From NCBI GenBank assembly GCA_033220425.1, contig CM065648.1:992001-1056000 (forward strand): a DNA stretch of 64,000 nucleotides, read 5' to 3'. The position numbers were made by a program, and so were the translations under genes. Shown one piece after another: positions 1 through 12,151 of this stretch (within the stretch, counting starts at the first letter, position 1; each line of letters opens with the position of its first letter). Source of the DNA: Lepraria neglecta. Taxonomy: Eukaryota; Ascomycota; Lecanoromycetes; Lecanorales; Stereocaulaceae. The notes beneath the pieces are model-generated. The model saw only the letters and a program-made list of their open reading frames with translations, searched no databases and had not been told where the DNA came from.

Positions 1-3000
1 TGGATCTGGATTTTAAGCTGAGTTTCATACCTTGGGGGGCTGTTTGGTGTTCATCCAATAGTCACGGGCACCTTTAGCTTCTCTCTCAGCCTCTTCAAGC
101 TCGACGACGTATTCTCGATTTTGGTACTCGATAACGGCGGTACTGGACCTCACATGCTTATTGAAGCCAAGCTTTACTGACAGGGCTGCGAGAAATTTGT
201 TTGAGACCATCGCCATCTGCGAATATCAGTGGGTTTTCTTGCTATGCGGATACGAAAGTAGAGCTTACCTTGTGCTCTGTCAGCCACTGCGGGTCTTTGT
301 CCGGATGGCGGTGGAACAGGAAATTGATGGACGCCATATCGAGCAATGAGTCGCCCAAGAATTCGAGTCTCTGGTAGCATGGGATTTTCTCTGCTGCAAA
401 GGTATACGACGGGTGTATGAAAGCTGATCTGAGTAGCCTTGGGTACTTGAAGTGGTAGTCGTGGATCTTTTCGACTTGCTTAGCAAGATCAATCTGGGAC
501 GCTGTTGCCTGAGCCAATTGATACTTCGGCTTCGCGTACAATGGGTAGTAGTCTGCCCATTTAGTCACGTTATGGTGCTCGTTAGAAACCAATGTTGACA
601 CAGCCTGGACAGCCATGTCCATGTTGGCCAGTTCACCTGGGTTGTTGGGAGAAAGTAGAGCGGCTCCAATTAGAGCTTCGCAAACATCGGCGACCGACTT
701 ACCACCTAGATGATGCTTTCCAAATTCTTCCAGAGGCTTGTTCCAGTCCCTTCCCTCGAGCTGCTTCATTCCCTGCGGGTTCCAGGTGCACCTATCACTT
801 TCAGCATAGCTATAATCACTTCAAAATTACCGTACTAACCTCGAGAAACCTTGGGTTCGGATGAACTCGTACATCTTAAGATCCAGCGCAGTCTCAAGTA
901 GGTTCTTATTGCATATCATCATCATTCGGTTGACGTGGAACTCGAATTCGCTGTCATCTGGGTTTGAGGAGAAGAGAGGAATTGAGGTTGCCATCTTCAG
1001 AAAGCAATCTCCAATGAACTCAAGTCGCTCGTAGTTCTTGCCCATACCTGTAAGTATTCTAGAGTCAGAATCGATTTGTCTTCAGGTCCCTTCCTGGCTA
1101 ACAAGACAGATCTCAGGAGTATAAAAGGGGAAGGTTCCCACAATTTACTGACGAAGCATGATCTAATCACTCAAGTTGCGATGTGTGCCAGGAGAAACAT
1201 GTTTCAAGAATGTACATACCTCGTTGAAGCTGAATATGATTGTTCCTGTGTTCTTCTGTATTGTCAGAATCCTTGGTCATTGCTTCAAGAGCCAATTCAG
1301 GCTTCACGGACAGACCAAGCAGGTCGCATCCCTCTAGTGCAATGAGATACGATTCGAGACGGTGAAAAATAGACGGGAACAAATAAGCCATCGATACTAC
1401 GCTGACAGGCAACTATAACATTGTCAGTAGGCGGAAGCGGAGACATGGAGTACTATGCTTACTGCGGAGAATTTCAAAGGCTCTGGACAGACGTAACAAG
1501 TAGTCTGCTCCTTTTTGTTGTCATCAGTCATCTCGTCGAGGAAGTTTCGGCGCGTTGGAACTTGGTAAGTCCTCATGACTGGTTGATCCTCACTGAATTT
1601 TTGATTTTTCCTAGAATTGCCATATAGGTTGATACTGTGATCTAGAATATCGTTCGTGAATTTCTTGTTGCGTATAGAGCCATCAGGGATTGGATCGCGC
1701 GGCCGCATTGTCGGCTCCACCGCTTCCGAGAAGAAACGTCTTGAGCCAGCCCATCGATCGATAATATATCGATTGAGAAGCTGATCGTGAGGTATATCAC
1801 GCGTCCACCTGAATTCCTGCTGATTTTGATGAACGAACTTCACGATAGTCCAATCGATGAGCATTTCGGGATTTTGCTTTGTAGCCGATTGCATCCAGCC
1901 TGGAAGTACCGGAGCAAGCCAATAGGACATCACAGCTTGATCCACCTCGTATATCTTGTTGAAAATGTCGTTGTAGATGCGATGTGTGAATTCGGTAAGC
2001 TCATCCATCATTGGAACGTTGGCTTCGAAGCTCCTTGATATCGACTTACACAGCACATTCGAAGTTTTGTTGCCATGTAAGTAAAGTTGGAAAGAAGGGA
2101 AGTCAGGGAGCAGAGTTCTAGTCAACAATGATAAAGGCTGAGAAGGTCTGCCGAGGCTCTCTGGTGTTTCGAGCTGCAGCACTGTCATGTAGAGTCTGTC
2201 TGGGCGCGAACCCCGGGTCTCTGACCATAGCTTTGGTTTGATCCTCATGTTGTATTCATTACTCTTCTTTGTGTTCAGGGCGAGTCGGGCGTTTCTCATA
2301 TGGGGCAGTCGTTTGTGGTACGTTGATAGCAAATTCTTGTCAAGGTGTCCTTTCCTGCGAAGGATAAGGCATGCTTCAAATGCAGCTGATCTTTTCGCAG
2401 TAGCCTTTCTAGATGCAGGCCAGCCGGTCGCAGAGTGAAGTGGGGAGTTTTCCGGCAGGATGACTTCACAGACAAATTGCTTGTTCTCTACAGACATCGT
2501 GTAAACCGCTTGTTGGGTCGTGTCACTGTGATGTGGCTATCCTGTGTCAATCGTGATATCTACGAATCAGTATGAGAGACTTACTAAGCATGACACGAAA
2601 TGGGCGAGAACCACCAGACTGGAGGCATAGGTCAATGTTGCACCTGTCTCGGGATCGGTGTACTTCCGCTCAGCTTTCTCCTTCAGCAAAGCTGTCTCCA
2701 ACTTGGCATCGTTGCCTTGCAACAGCCGATCTGCTGGGAGTGCTTCACAAAATTTTCGCATTACCTGCTCTCCAGAGCGTACATCATTGACGGCTTGAAA
2801 ATGCACCCTGTTGTCTTCCTCGATCATATGTAGGTATTTTGAATTCGCATGACGAGCTCGTCCTCGGCTTTGGATATACTGGATGAGAGTGTCATACAGG
2901 TCGAACCTGATGACTAGATTGCAGTCTGGAATGTCAAGACCCTCTTCTGCTATCGATGTCGCGATGAGACAGTTGATCTCACCCTTTCTGAATTTCATGA

Positions 3001-4918
3001 GAGTGATAACCTGTTGTCGAAAGCTAATCTTCACATCGCCGAAATCACCGTATCTACTACCTATCAAAAGGTCTGGGCGCATATGAGATGATCCGATTTG
3101 GCTGAGAAGCTTCAGGAGAAGCCTCGCGGTCTTCCTTCGCTTCACAAAGATGATGCACTTGGCATCGGTGGGCATCTCAAACGTTACCATTAGATATTGG
3201 TGCAGTAGCAAGACCTTGGGACTGAGATTATTGCCCTCGATCGTTGGCGGACCGAATCTCCATTGTCGTACGATATCCTTTACCTCCCGTAGACGAATTA
3301 GCTCTTTGTCCAACAGTTTCATAGGACGGTTCTCTTGGTCTCGAAGAAAAAATCGTTCCATCTTGCGTTCCGCCTTGAGCGATTCTTCCTCGGTCAAGGC
3401 ATCCTGCCATACTTGATCGGCACACCAATCGCCCAACTGCGAGGTGGCTTCTCGAGCAAAGGTCAAGATCTTAGACAAGCTCTCCAGGTCTCCAAATCTG
3501 GCCTTCAACTCAGCACAGAGTGGCGTATCGTAAGGGCGAACCAAGTGCTTGTATACACCGAGGTTCTCGTTGGGGCGGCTGATCGAATTCCGCAGAAGAG
3601 AGAGATCCGATGTAGTTGCGATTTGGCTGTGTAGCAATGTTTCTAGCTCTCTGTGCATTGTTAATACTGAGTTTCTAAAGCGATCTCCACCAGGTGCTTA
3701 CTTAGCTGCTTTGACAACATCCACTCTTGCATCCACGGGAGACGCAGTCATGCCGAAGACTTTTGGGCGATTAGCTGAGTCCTCCAAAGGGATATAGAAG
3801 TCTCTGATAATTCTGCACCAAATCAGTATTCGCACGTTGCCACAGAAAGATATCGAAGACTCGCCTGGCATAAGCGTGATTCTTCTTGGTATGGTGGGCC
3901 TCGTCAAAGATGAGAAGATTGATTTCGCCCATCGATATGAAGGAGTGCATGAGACATTGGTACAATATTTCGGCAGTACAAACAATGACCATATTTTCGG
4001 CGAAGATGTTTTTCCAGGTTTCCCTTGTCCAGAGATCGCAGCCCATTTCTCCGCAGAAGCGATCAATCTTCTGGTCCAGGTTGCATTCAAGGACTCTGGC
4101 TTGTTGGAACACCAACGTGACACAGTCCACCTGTAGATCAATTAGTATTTGATTGTGTGGGATTGTTGACGGGGCTAGCTTAAGAGAAAGAACGACATGC
4201 GGCGTTTCTTGCCCATTGCTCTATTCTCGAGCTCTTGGTCAAGAATGTGTCTCAACAGCAACACTGCTATCAAAGTCTTGCCAGAGCCTGCAGATTGGTC
4301 AATATGGGGAGCCTGGAGGTTTTCTACCGGGCACATACCAGTGTCAAGTACAGCTATGATGTTCTGCTTCTTGGCCTTCTCGAAAAGCTCGAGTTGGTAC
4401 TCCCTTGGATTAGTAATGATGACACTCGAATCCTGCTTTGCCATAAGGCTACGGACGGAGGGAGTCCCCTCATTAGCATTCTCCAAGACAGCCTGTACTT
4501 CTTCTTTTGTAGTCTGCGCTGCTCGTGTTGACACACTATTGGACGCGATCAGCCACATCCACTGTGGGAATCGAACTTGGGCAACTTACTAGGCTTGAAA
4601 TAGTGCATTTTGAATTCGTTTCTTCTCAGAGAGGGTCGGTGTTTCTGTAACGACTGTTTCTTCTTCCTCGGAGTCAGAGTCGCCTGGCCACTGATGCGCT
4701 TCGTCTCCAAACTCCACTCTGTTAATTATACTCGATGATTCTCCTGCTATGTCAGGATCCTGAGATTTTACATCGCTGTTCACATTAGGTGTCAAGGACA
4801 TCGAAGAGGGCCCGTCCTTTGTTGCTTCCACTACGGCCTTGTGGCCTTGACTTGTTTTCATCGTACCTGCATCGTTCAGGTTGATGGGAGTCAATGGTGC
4901 AACCAAGGGTGTCGCCAT
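1..4918 (-). CDS. dcl-1: Dicer-like protein 1 (C-terminus beyond the left edge)
   Basis: This gene would cleave double-stranded RNA into small RNAs for silencing. The ATG at 4918 opens an acidic N-terminal exon. The helicase domain follows, with Walker A (DTGSGKT, split by an intron at 4288-4338), a DEAH box (FDEAHH, near 3900) and the helicase C motif QSRGRAR (near 2850). A Dicer dimerisation region and central part span about 2497-1424. The RNase III signatures are RLEFIGD (near 1020) and RLEFLGD (near 370). Several introns interrupt the gene. Ones I could phase are 4536-4589, 4288-4338, a phase-0 intron near 2500-2590 and 1048-1219. The last is 172 nt, far longer than the rest, and resembles two introns in the Asi3-like gene. 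I see no internal lesion. The end of RNase IIIb and the dsRNA-binding domain fall outside the window. Helicase and RNase III order make the family call secure; DCL1 rather than DCL2 rests on overall resemblance. Confidence 0.93.
1048..1219 (-). repeat. Long intron of DCL1, candidate introner-like element
   Basis: This 172-nt intron has donor GTATGTAC and acceptor TTACAG. Its 3' end carries ATTCTGACTC with the branch-like CTGAC 21 nt from the intron end, exactly as in introns 52783-52918 and 53220-53385. A weaker match (GGACCTGAA, then CAAAT) lies just upstream of that motif. The other introns I could phase in this gene are about 50 nt, apart from one of roughly 85 nt. Shared ancestry with the other two introns is inferred by eye. 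Confidence 0.55.
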
Positions 4919-5580
4919 GGTTGCTGGAGATAGGTATGATCATGGAATATGTTTGAGCTGAGGAGAGTCAATGACGCCTGATTGTTCAAAGCACGTGTTG
5001 AAATGCAGGAACCCGAGAGCTCTATGCAAGACTGACTGATATGAGAAAAGTGAGAAAGGTAGTGAATAATTCGAGAAAAGTAATAAGAGCATCTTCACGG
5101 TGTCGGTGATGACAAACAAGAAGGCGGACGACAGATAAGGGTTGGCCTAAGCAAACTTGTGACGGAAGAGTGTCAACATGACGGGTTTGACACGAGGAGA
5201 CAAGTGTTGATAATGGAAGGAAATGGAAGGCCTTTAAATACTTGATGGCTCCCCTAGGAGATTACCCTTGCGAGTGGGAATTGAAGTGACAGTTAGCAAA
5301 TTACGAGTCATGCGATTGAACCAGTGAATAAAATGGCAACACATCGATGTGGAGAGTCGTGTTCCACGCGTCCTTGTGAAGATATCATGAAGGTGTGTTG
5401 TACATTCAAAAGGGAAGTGGCGCGTAAACAATTCAAAGTCACTCACTAGCGTTCTTTCCCAGACTCAACCGACTCACTTTCCAGCTCATCAACGCCACTT
5501 CAACTTCACAATGTTAAGTCCAGAACTCTGCTTTGCATCTTGAGCATCTTGAGCATCTTGAACACCTGATAGAATAAGCG
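4919..5580. promoter_or_regulatory. Divergent DCL1/TAP42 intergenic region
   Basis: This 662-bp space separates the start codons of two divergent genes and must hold both promoters. A CACGTG E-box lies at 4992-4997. I see no convincing open reading frame or RNA gene. Confidence 0.5.
5535..5561 (+). repeat. Triple 9-bp tandem repeat in the TAP42 leader
   Basis: The unit gcatcttga occurs three times head to tail, ending 19 bp before the TAP42 start codon. It is probably in the 5' untranslated region. No function is evident. Confidence 0.8.
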
Positions 5581-6753
5581 ATGGAGCATCAATCAAGCAT
5601 ACGCACCCTATTTGCAGCAGCCAAAACCCAACGGAAACACTTAGAGCAGTCCTCAGATCCAACCAGCATCCTCTACCAGGAAAACCTACAAGCAGCTATT
5701 GCAACCCTCGAAGAATGCCGAAATATAGCTGACCGTATATCACTGTTCAGCCCGAACGAGACTGAGGAAGACATCGCATCTGCGGATCTACAGTAGTACC
5801 TGTCACGCGAGCTCGGCTTGAGCGGCATGACTGACAGTCCCTAGATACCTTCTAATTGACTACTACTTTGCCGATCTTATATTGAAAGATTGCGTGTCGA
5901 GCCGGAAAGCGGTGCTACGAAGAGCACAGGAAGCTTATGAACGCTATCTAAGCATTTTGGACACCTATCGCATGCTCTCCAACAATGACAGGAAGCTCTA
6001 CGAAAGATATCTCGATAGCCGGGACAACTTCTCTTTAATATCCAGCAATGATCCTTCATCACGGAGAGATGTAAAGATAGCTCGATTCAAGCAAGAACAA
6101 GAATTGAAGCTCAAGCTCGAGGCAAGTGTGGTCCAAAGCCTCAATGGCGTCGTCTCTAACGAGCCCCACAGTTCATTGCCAAGGTTCCCCTGGAGCTCCA
6201 TGGTGATGATGCCACCCTCCGGGAATTATACCTAGCCGAAATTGAACTCTGCATCCACCATGCCTTCCATGCCCTTGACCAAACGGCTCAAGAGCTAAAG
6301 ATTCTCGCGCTTATGCCTCCGACTCCACCTGCTGGCCCCGAACAACGTGAAGCAGACTACCGAGAACGTACTGGTCAGCGCAGAGATCCATACTCCGATC
6401 GTCTAGATGGTCCGATATCACAACTCATGAATGGTGGGAAAGCGGGACCCATACTGAGCAAAGATGGGAAGCCACTCAGGCCCTTCACCTTGCTGGACAG
6501 TCGACAAAGGCTACGAGATCGCGTCTTCAGACCAGACCATAGCCTACCGACTATGACCATAGACGAGTACCTGGATGAGGAGAAGAGGAGAGGGGGTATG
6601 ACTGATGGTGGAGGAGAGCAATCGGGCAGGCCCGCAGAGCCCGATGAGGACAATTTACACAAGGCAGACGCGGAGACCATGAAGGCAAGGGAGTGGGACG
6701 AATTCACAGAGGCAAATCCGAAAGGGAGCGGTAATACAATAAATCGTGGATAG
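5581..6753 (+). CDS. TAP42: TAP42-like type 2A phosphatase regulatory protein
   Basis: TAP42/alpha4 proteins bind PP2A-type catalytic subunits and act in TOR signalling in the cytoplasm. The model has three exons (5581-5792, 5845-6121, 6172-6753) giving 356 residues, close to yeast TAP42. The N-terminal half is a helical repeat domain, with LLIDYYFADLILK after the first intron. The C-terminal half has the conserved blocks GKPLRPFTLLDSRQRLRDRV, TIDEYLDEE and a final KAREWDEFTE. The second intron (6122-6171, 50 nt) starts with GC, not GT (GCAAGTGTG...CCCCACAG). Splicing there restores the frame into FIAKVPLELHGDDATLRELY; without it the frame ends early. The gene converges on the J-protein gene, 150 bp away. 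The family call is strong because several conserved blocks are visible. Confidence 0.93.
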
Positions 6754-6903
6754 CGTCTAGCATCTAGCATCTAGCATCTCATCTGGCATATCTATATTTA
6801 ACCCGGAACAGTACACCTCAGAGCCAGAGATCTCCAGCTTACGAACGCCTCTACCGTAGAACTCCATGCTTTTCCCATTACCATCTCAGCAACCCATCCC
6901 ACC

Positions 6904-7714
6904 TCACCCAAGCACCTTCATCTTCTTTTTCTTCTTCCCCCCACCATCACCCTCACTCCCTTTCGCCTTCTGCTGAAAATCCCTCCAACTCCCTATCCTC
7001 CCCTCCCTCGTCTGCTCCCAAGCAGCCTCATGTTCCCTCCTTCTCTTCCTCCCCTCAATCTCCTCATCCACCCTCCTCTGCTCCCGCCCCTCCTCCTGCA
7101 TCTGCGCCTTCACCTGCTTCCGTCTCCTCTGCTCATTATCCACCAACACCTCCACCGTCTTCCGTCTCCACGCCTCCTTGAACTCTTTATCAGGATTCTT
7201 CACTTCCTCACTATCAACTGTGAGTTTCCGCTCGCGCATTAATAGCATGCGGGCGTCGGCTATGCATTCGTCGAGGTTGGTGCGGGCCTTCTCGTCCATG
7301 AGTTCTGTTTGGGCTTTTTTGAGACGGTCGAACGCGTCGGGGGCGCGGGGGTTGGAGGTTTTGTCGGGATGGATTAGGAGGGACTTTTTGCGGTAGCAGA
7401 GTTTTATTTCGGATTCTGGGACGCCGGGTTGGAGGTCGAGGACTGCGTAGCTGAGGTAAAAAATGTTTAGCTGAATTGGTGCAGGCAGTAGGTACAAGGG
7501 GACTCACGCATCTAGTTTAAAAGCTTTAAGTATGCGGTCTATCTCAGCATCCTAGTAGAAGTCCATTAAGAGATTGGACGACGTGGGAGCTGCTTGGAAG
7601 ACATACTTTATTATATTCGGCTGCTTCCTTTTCCAGAGCGTCCAGAGCGTCAAGCTCATCTTCGCCTCCCCCTTCCTCTTTAACTTCCTCCTTGAGCTCT
7701 TCCTTGATTGTCAT
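6904..7714 (-). CDS. J-domain protein, DNAJC8/Spf31-like
   Basis: J-domain proteins stimulate Hsp70 ATPase; the DNAJC8/Spf31 group is associated with the spliceosome. The model has three exons (7607-7714, 7508-7551, 6904-7450) and encodes 232 residues. The start at 7714 gives an acidic leader before DAEIDRILKAFKLDAY, and the frame is kept across a 44-nt middle exon. The J-domain follows with the diagnostic HPD in LLIHPDKTSNPRAPDAF. The C-terminal half is highly charged and coiled-coil-like, ending in a lysine-rich tail that could act as a nuclear localisation signal. There is no Gly/Phe region or zinc finger, so it is not a type I or II DnaJ. It shares a 147-bp promoter space with DBP4. The nuclear role is inferred from the family. 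Confidence 0.85.
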
Positions 7715-7861
7715 TGTGTCAGTAATTCGTAACTTTAAGTTGTCGAGAAGGGCTAGAAGTGGAAGTCAGGATGCACAATGGTTATCTTATCTTAGCGCGG
7801 GCAAAAAGTGAAGATATTCCCGGCAAAAATACTATACTTTCTACCAGCTAGTCAGACAAAG

Positions 7862-10276
7862 ATGGCTGACATGCCTGCCGGGCAGCAGAAACCCCCGAAA
7901 TTAAAACCACAGCAGCGGCCCTTGAAACGAAAGCGCGAGGATGAGGACGTAGACAGCCTTAATCAACGAGTCCAAGATATCAATGTCAAAGAAAACGAAT
8001 GTGACACCTTTGCAAGTCTGCCGCTTTCGCAGCCCACAGCTTCTGGACTCGAAGCATCGCATTTCAAAACCCTCACCGACATTCAGAAGAAAGCCGTACC
8101 GTATGCTCTGAAGGGATCAGATATCCTCGGCGCCGCAAAAACGGGTAGTGGAAAGACACTGGCATTCCTGGTACCGGTTCTCGAGAATCTATACAGAAAA
8201 AGATGGACCGAATTGGATGGACTGGGAGCGCTCATACTATCCCCTACGCGAGAATTAGCGATTCAGATCTTCGAGGTTCTACGGAAGATAGGACGCTACC
8301 ATAAATTCTCTGCCGGTCTAGTCATTGGAGGCAAGAGTCTACATGAAGAGCGAGAAAGGCTGGGGCGAATGAACATACTAGTTTGCACACCTGGGCGAAT
8401 GCTACAGCATATGGACCAGACAGCGGCTTTCGAAATCGATAATCTGCAAATGCTTGTGTTGGATGAAGCAGATAGGATCATGGATATGGGATTTCAGAGT
8501 ACTGTGGATGCAATCGTGGAACATCTACCGAAAGAGAGGCAGACGCTGTTGTTCAGTGCTACGCAGACGAAGAAGGTATCAGACTTGGCTAGGCTGAGTC
8601 TGAGAGATCCGGAGTATGTGTCTGTCCATGAAGCGGCCAGCAGCGCGACGCCTTCCACACTACAACAAAATTACATAGTCACACCTTTGCCCGAAAAGTT
8701 GGATACGCTGTGGAGCTTTCTGAGGTCCAACCTCAAGTCCAAGATTTTGGTTTTCCTATCCTCAGGCAAGCAAGTTCGGTTTGTCTACGAAGTTTTCCGG
8801 CACATGCAACCTGGTATACCTCTCTTGCATCTCCATGGCAGGCAGAAACAGACGGCGAGACTAGATATTACGAACAAGTTCTCCGCCACGAAGAACTCGT
8901 GTCTGTTTGCTACGGATGTGGTTGCAAGGGGCCTAGACTTCCCAGCTGTGGATTGGGTGATACAGCTGGACTGCCCTGAAGATGCTGATACATACATACA
9001 TCGGGTGGGAAGGACAGCACGATACGAGCGAGATGGCAGGGCAGTCCTTTTCTTAGAACCAAGCGAGGAAGAGGGCATGCTGAAGCGCCTGGAGCAGAGA
9101 AAGGTTGCAGTTGAGAAAATTAATGTGCGCCAGAAGAAGCAGCAGAGCATCAAAAATCAGCTGCAGAATATGTGCTTCAAGGATCCTGAGTTGAAGTATT
9201 TGGGACAAAAGGCCTTCGTCTCATACGTCAGGTCCATACATATACAGAAAGATAAGGAAATTTTTAAGCTGAACGGTCTACCCCTCGAAGAATTTTCAGC
9301 AAGCCTAGGTCTACCAGGGGCTCCGAAGATAAAATTTCTCAAAGGCGATAACGCCAAGAGCTTGAAGAATGCACCCAGGCAAGCGGTATCTTCTTCAGAG
9401 GGAGAGGACAGTGACCGAGAAGCCAAGGCCAAGAATGCTCCGAAAACGAAATATGACCGAATGTTTGAGAGAAGGAATCAAGATGTGTTCGCTGATCATT
9501 ACGCTAAACTCATCACTGACGAAACTGATGGCAAAGTCAACGATATGGGATACGTGGATGGGGAAAATGACTTCCTGAGCGTCAAGAGACGCTTAAGCGA
9601 TGCATCAAGCATTGACGGCGAAGATAACGATTTCAAGGTCCCACAATTACCTGATGAGGGAAGAGATGCGAAGGCGCCTCTGGTCGTTGATTCGAGACGC
9701 AAAGAAAAGCTCTTAAAGTCCAAGAAAAAGCTCTTGAAACTGAAAGAAAAAGGCAAAAAGCTAGTCTTCGACTCCGAAGGAAACCCACACGAGGTCTACG
9801 AGCTCGAAGATGAGGCTCAATTCAAGCAACGTGGACCCGCATCTTCCCAGCAAGCTAAGTTCTTAGCCGCAGAGCAAGAGCGGCTACAAACTGCAGACCT
9901 GGCTGACAAGCAGGCTGCTAGAGCCAAGAAGAAGGAGAAGCGCGAGAAGAGGAAGGCTAGAGAGAGAGATGCGGCTGAAAGCGAGGAGCCTGATGAAGGC
10001 GCGGGAGCGGTTCTATTATTACCCGACGAAGGATTTGAAGGGGGTGTTATAGAAGACGCGGATTTTGATGCGTTTGCTGAAGGAGATGCGGTTGCTGAAG
10101 AAAACGTTACTTCAGAGGCTCCTGCCAAGAAACGGCGGAAGAAGTGGTTTGAAGACGATTCAGGGGATGAAACAAAGTCCAAGCACCAGAAGCGCAGGAA
10201 GCATGATGAGAAAGTCATGCATGAGCCTGAGACCCTAGAGGATTTAGAGACTATGGCTTCTGGATTGCTTGGTTGA
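7862..10276 (+). CDS. DBP4: DEAD-box ATP-dependent RNA helicase DBP4
   Basis: DBP4 (Hca4) is a nucleolar helicase needed for early 18S rRNA processing and U14 snoRNA release. This intronless frame gives 804 residues from the ATG at 7862 (yeast 770). An upstream in-frame stretch from 7808 begins with GTG and was not used. Motifs in order are the Q motif region ([13 protein letters not shown]), motif [42 protein letters not shown] and HRVGRTAR. After the helicase core comes a family-typical C-terminal domain ([14 protein letters not shown]). A long charged Lys/Glu tail follows, with basic nuclear signals. It shares a promoter with the J-protein gene. The order and extension distinguish it from other DEAD-box proteins. 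Confidence 0.96.
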   Translation: MADMPAGQQKPPKLKPQQRPLKRKREDEDVDSLNQRVQDINVKENECDTFASLPLSQPTASGLEASHFKTLTDIQKKAVPYALKGSDILGAAKTGSGKTLAFLVPVLENLYRKRWTELDGLGALILSPTRELAIQIFEVLRKIGRYHKFSAGLVIGGKSLHEERERLGRMNILVCTPGRMLQHMDQTAAFEIDNLQMLVLDEADRIMDMGFQSTVDAIVEHLPKERQTLLFSATQTKKVSDLARLSLRDPEYVSVHEAASSATPSTLQQNYIVTPLPEKLDTLWSFLRSNLKSKILVFLSSGKQVRFVYEVFRHMQPGIPLLHLHGRQKQTARLDITNKFSATKNSCLFATDVVARGLDFPAVDWVIQLDCPEDADTYIHRVGRTARYERDGRAVLFLEPSEEEGMLKRLEQRKVAVEKINVRQKKQQSIKNQLQNMCFKDPELKYLGQKAFVSYVRSIHIQKDKEIFKLNGLPLEEFSASLGLPGAPKIKFLKGDNAKSLKNAPRQAVSSSEGEDSDREAKAKNAPKTKYDRMFERRNQDVFADHYAKLITDETDGKVNDMGYVDGENDFLSVKRRLSDASSIDGEDNDFKVPQLPDEGRDAKAPLVVDSRRKEKLLKSKKKLLKLKEKGKKLVFDSEGNPHEVYELEDEAQFKQRGPASSQQAKFLAAEQERLQTADLADKQAARAKKKEKREKRKARERDAAESEEPDEGAGAVLLLPDEGFEGGVIEDADFDAFAEGDAVAEENVTSEAPAKKRRKKWFEDDSGDETKSKHQKRRKHDEKVMHEPETLEDLETMASGLLG

Positions 10277-10622
10277 GGAAAGGCGGTCGGTGGAACAAGT
10301 CTTTGATAGTGGTCTGACACTGAAGCACATGCCAGATATACCAGACCTTGTCTTACTACTATAAATAACTATAATGACGGAGAAGCTGTCCCGTGGAGAG
10401 AGAGATACGGAAACAACGTAAACAATATCTACCCGCATAGATAAATCCCGTCCCCCTCATCTAGCCCTAATACGTAGCCCTACTCGCTGTGATTGGACGG
10501 AGATATTCCGCGATGTGACGTGCAGGAAGAGGCTGAGTGAGTTTGTTTTGACACCGCCAACCACGACATCTCACTTCTCCGAGCTCTCTTAATGGATTGG
10601 GTCTTCGCACGCCAGTCTCGAA
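10277..10622. other. DBP4 3' region and FAD synthetase upstream region
   Basis: This 346-bp stretch holds the 3' end of the DBP4 transcript and the upstream region of the next gene in the same orientation. I see no coding sequence or RNA gene. Confidence 0.4.
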
Positions 10623-11561
10623 ATGCCAGAGACTGAGACCGAGTTAAGCACCAATGGCCAGACTGAACAGCCAATCAACCAGGGCGACTCCACCCCCCTC
10701 CGCACCCTCTGCGCAGACCTTCATGCCAAAGTCGAAGCGTTCCTTCAGGAAGACGTCGAGACGGAAATATTGAGGAGTGTGCAGGCTCAGTGCCGGCATT
10801 CTCTAGGAATAATCTCTGAGGCTCTGGAGAGATATCCGTAAGACCAATCACCCAACCCTCCCTTCCCTCCCTCCCTCCCTCCCTCCCTCCCTCCCTCCCT
10901 CCCTCCCTCCCTCCCTCCCTCCCTCCCTCCCTCCCTCCCTCCCTACATTGGTTCAATTGGATCATTGCTAAAATACATCCACAGACTCGACACACTCTCC
11001 CTCTCCTACAACGGCGGCAAAGACTGCCTAGTCCTCCTCCTCCTCTACCTCTCCCTCCTCTCCACCCACCCCCACCTCCCTCCCTCCCTCCCCTCAATCC
11101 TAATTCCCCCACCGCACCCCTTCCCCGAAGTCGACATCTTCATTTCCTCCACCTCAACCCACTACCACCTCTCCCTCTCCCGCTACACATCCCAAAAAGG
11201 CATGAAATCCGCCTTCGCAGAGTACCTCTCCTCAAAGGGTTCCTCCATGAAGGCCATCTTCGTCGGAACGCGGCGAACAGACCCGCACGGGTCAAAATTA
11301 ACGGCCTTTGATCCTACGGATCGAGGTTGGCCCCCGTTTATGAGGTTGCACCCGGTGCTGGAGTGGCGGTATGCGGAGGTATGGACTTTTCTGAGGCATC
11401 TTGGGGTGGAGTATTGCGAGCTTTATGATCGGGGGTATACGAGTTTGGGGGGGACGAATGATACGCGTCCGAATCCGAGGTTGAGGGAGCCTGATGGCAC
11501 GTACAGGCCGGCGTGGATGTTGGAGCAGGAGGGGGAGGAGAGGGCGGGGAGGGATTCGTGA
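10623..11561 (+). CDS. FAD1: FAD synthetase (FMN adenylyltransferase)
   Basis: FAD1 transfers AMP from ATP to FMN, making FAD. Two exons (10623-10837 and 10985-11561) encode 263 residues, with the intron in phase 2. The PAPS-reductase-like fold is shown by LSLSYNGGKDCLVLL near the start of exon 2, FVGTRRTDPHG, FMRLHPVLEWRYAEVWTFLR and YDRGYTSLGGTNDTRPNP, all conserved in the eukaryotic enzyme. A Leu/Pro/His-rich insertion follows the GGKD motif. Composition shifts sharply within exon 2: it is very C-rich to about 11270 and G-rich afterwards. The single 147-nt intron is almost filled by a CCCT microsatellite. It converges on the Zn2Cys6 regulator gene. The identification is strong. Confidence 0.92.
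10858..10943 (+). repeat. (CCCT)n microsatellite inside the FAD1 intron
   Basis: About twenty near-perfect tandem copies of ccct fill most of the FAD1 intron (10838-10984). The tract is pyrimidine-only on the coding strand and G-rich on the template strand. The copy number is likely to be variable. Confidence 0.97.
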
Positions 11562-12151
11562 TGTTGTATGGGATATGTGGATGGATGCGACGATAATGTC
11601 ACGAGATCATAGGCATATAGAGTTTTACATGGGCATCAATGAGCATATGTAGTCATGTAATGATGGGCTGTTTCATCACCATTCTAATATTGCATTGACT
11701 ATCAGATTGATATTGCACAGATTGTGTTGTCTCATCTATATTGCCCAGGCCTCAAGCCACTGCCGTCCCTTCATATATTGAAAGGACAGTCCTATTTTGG
11801 TGTCTCTGAGAGACCGCATTCACCCTCTTTTCCACTCGGATAATCCTCCAAAACATAGCCATTACAGTATCCCTCATTTCCCATTCAGTCATACTCCAAA
11901 ATGAGTATCTTAAATATTGCAATTAAAAAGTGAAAAAGCGGACCAAATGCACGTCTCCCAGATCCCAAAAATTTCCTGCTTCTCCTGCAGAGAAGGCGTT
12001 TCCAGAAGCCACGGGCGTTTAGACAGCCGGCAGGCAGACAGCGCACTTACTCAATACCCAAATCCAACGCAACACCTCTCCCGGCAGGCAAGGTAGCTCC
12101 ACGGCCGACTGGCAGTTACAAAGTCAACGACAACACCACCCTGATCCAAAC
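11562..12151. other. Convergent 3' region between FAD1 and the Zn2Cys6 gene
   Basis: This 590-bp space lies between two convergent genes and should hold both transcript ends. It is AT-richer than the flanking genes. I see no reliable open reading frame or RNA gene. Confidence 0.4.

Noticed and set aside
4560-4590. tRNA B-box-like AGTTCGATTCC on the minus strand
   Set aside because: It lies inside a DCL1 intron, with coding sequence where an A-box and acceptor stem would be; no cloverleaf can be formed.
7808-7861. Upstream extension of DBP4
   Set aside because: It opens with GTG, not ATG, and the added 18 residues are unlike the family.
10675-11112. Gly/Arg-rich minus-strand frame
   Set aside because: It is the antisense of the FAD1 gene and its CCCT microsatellite.
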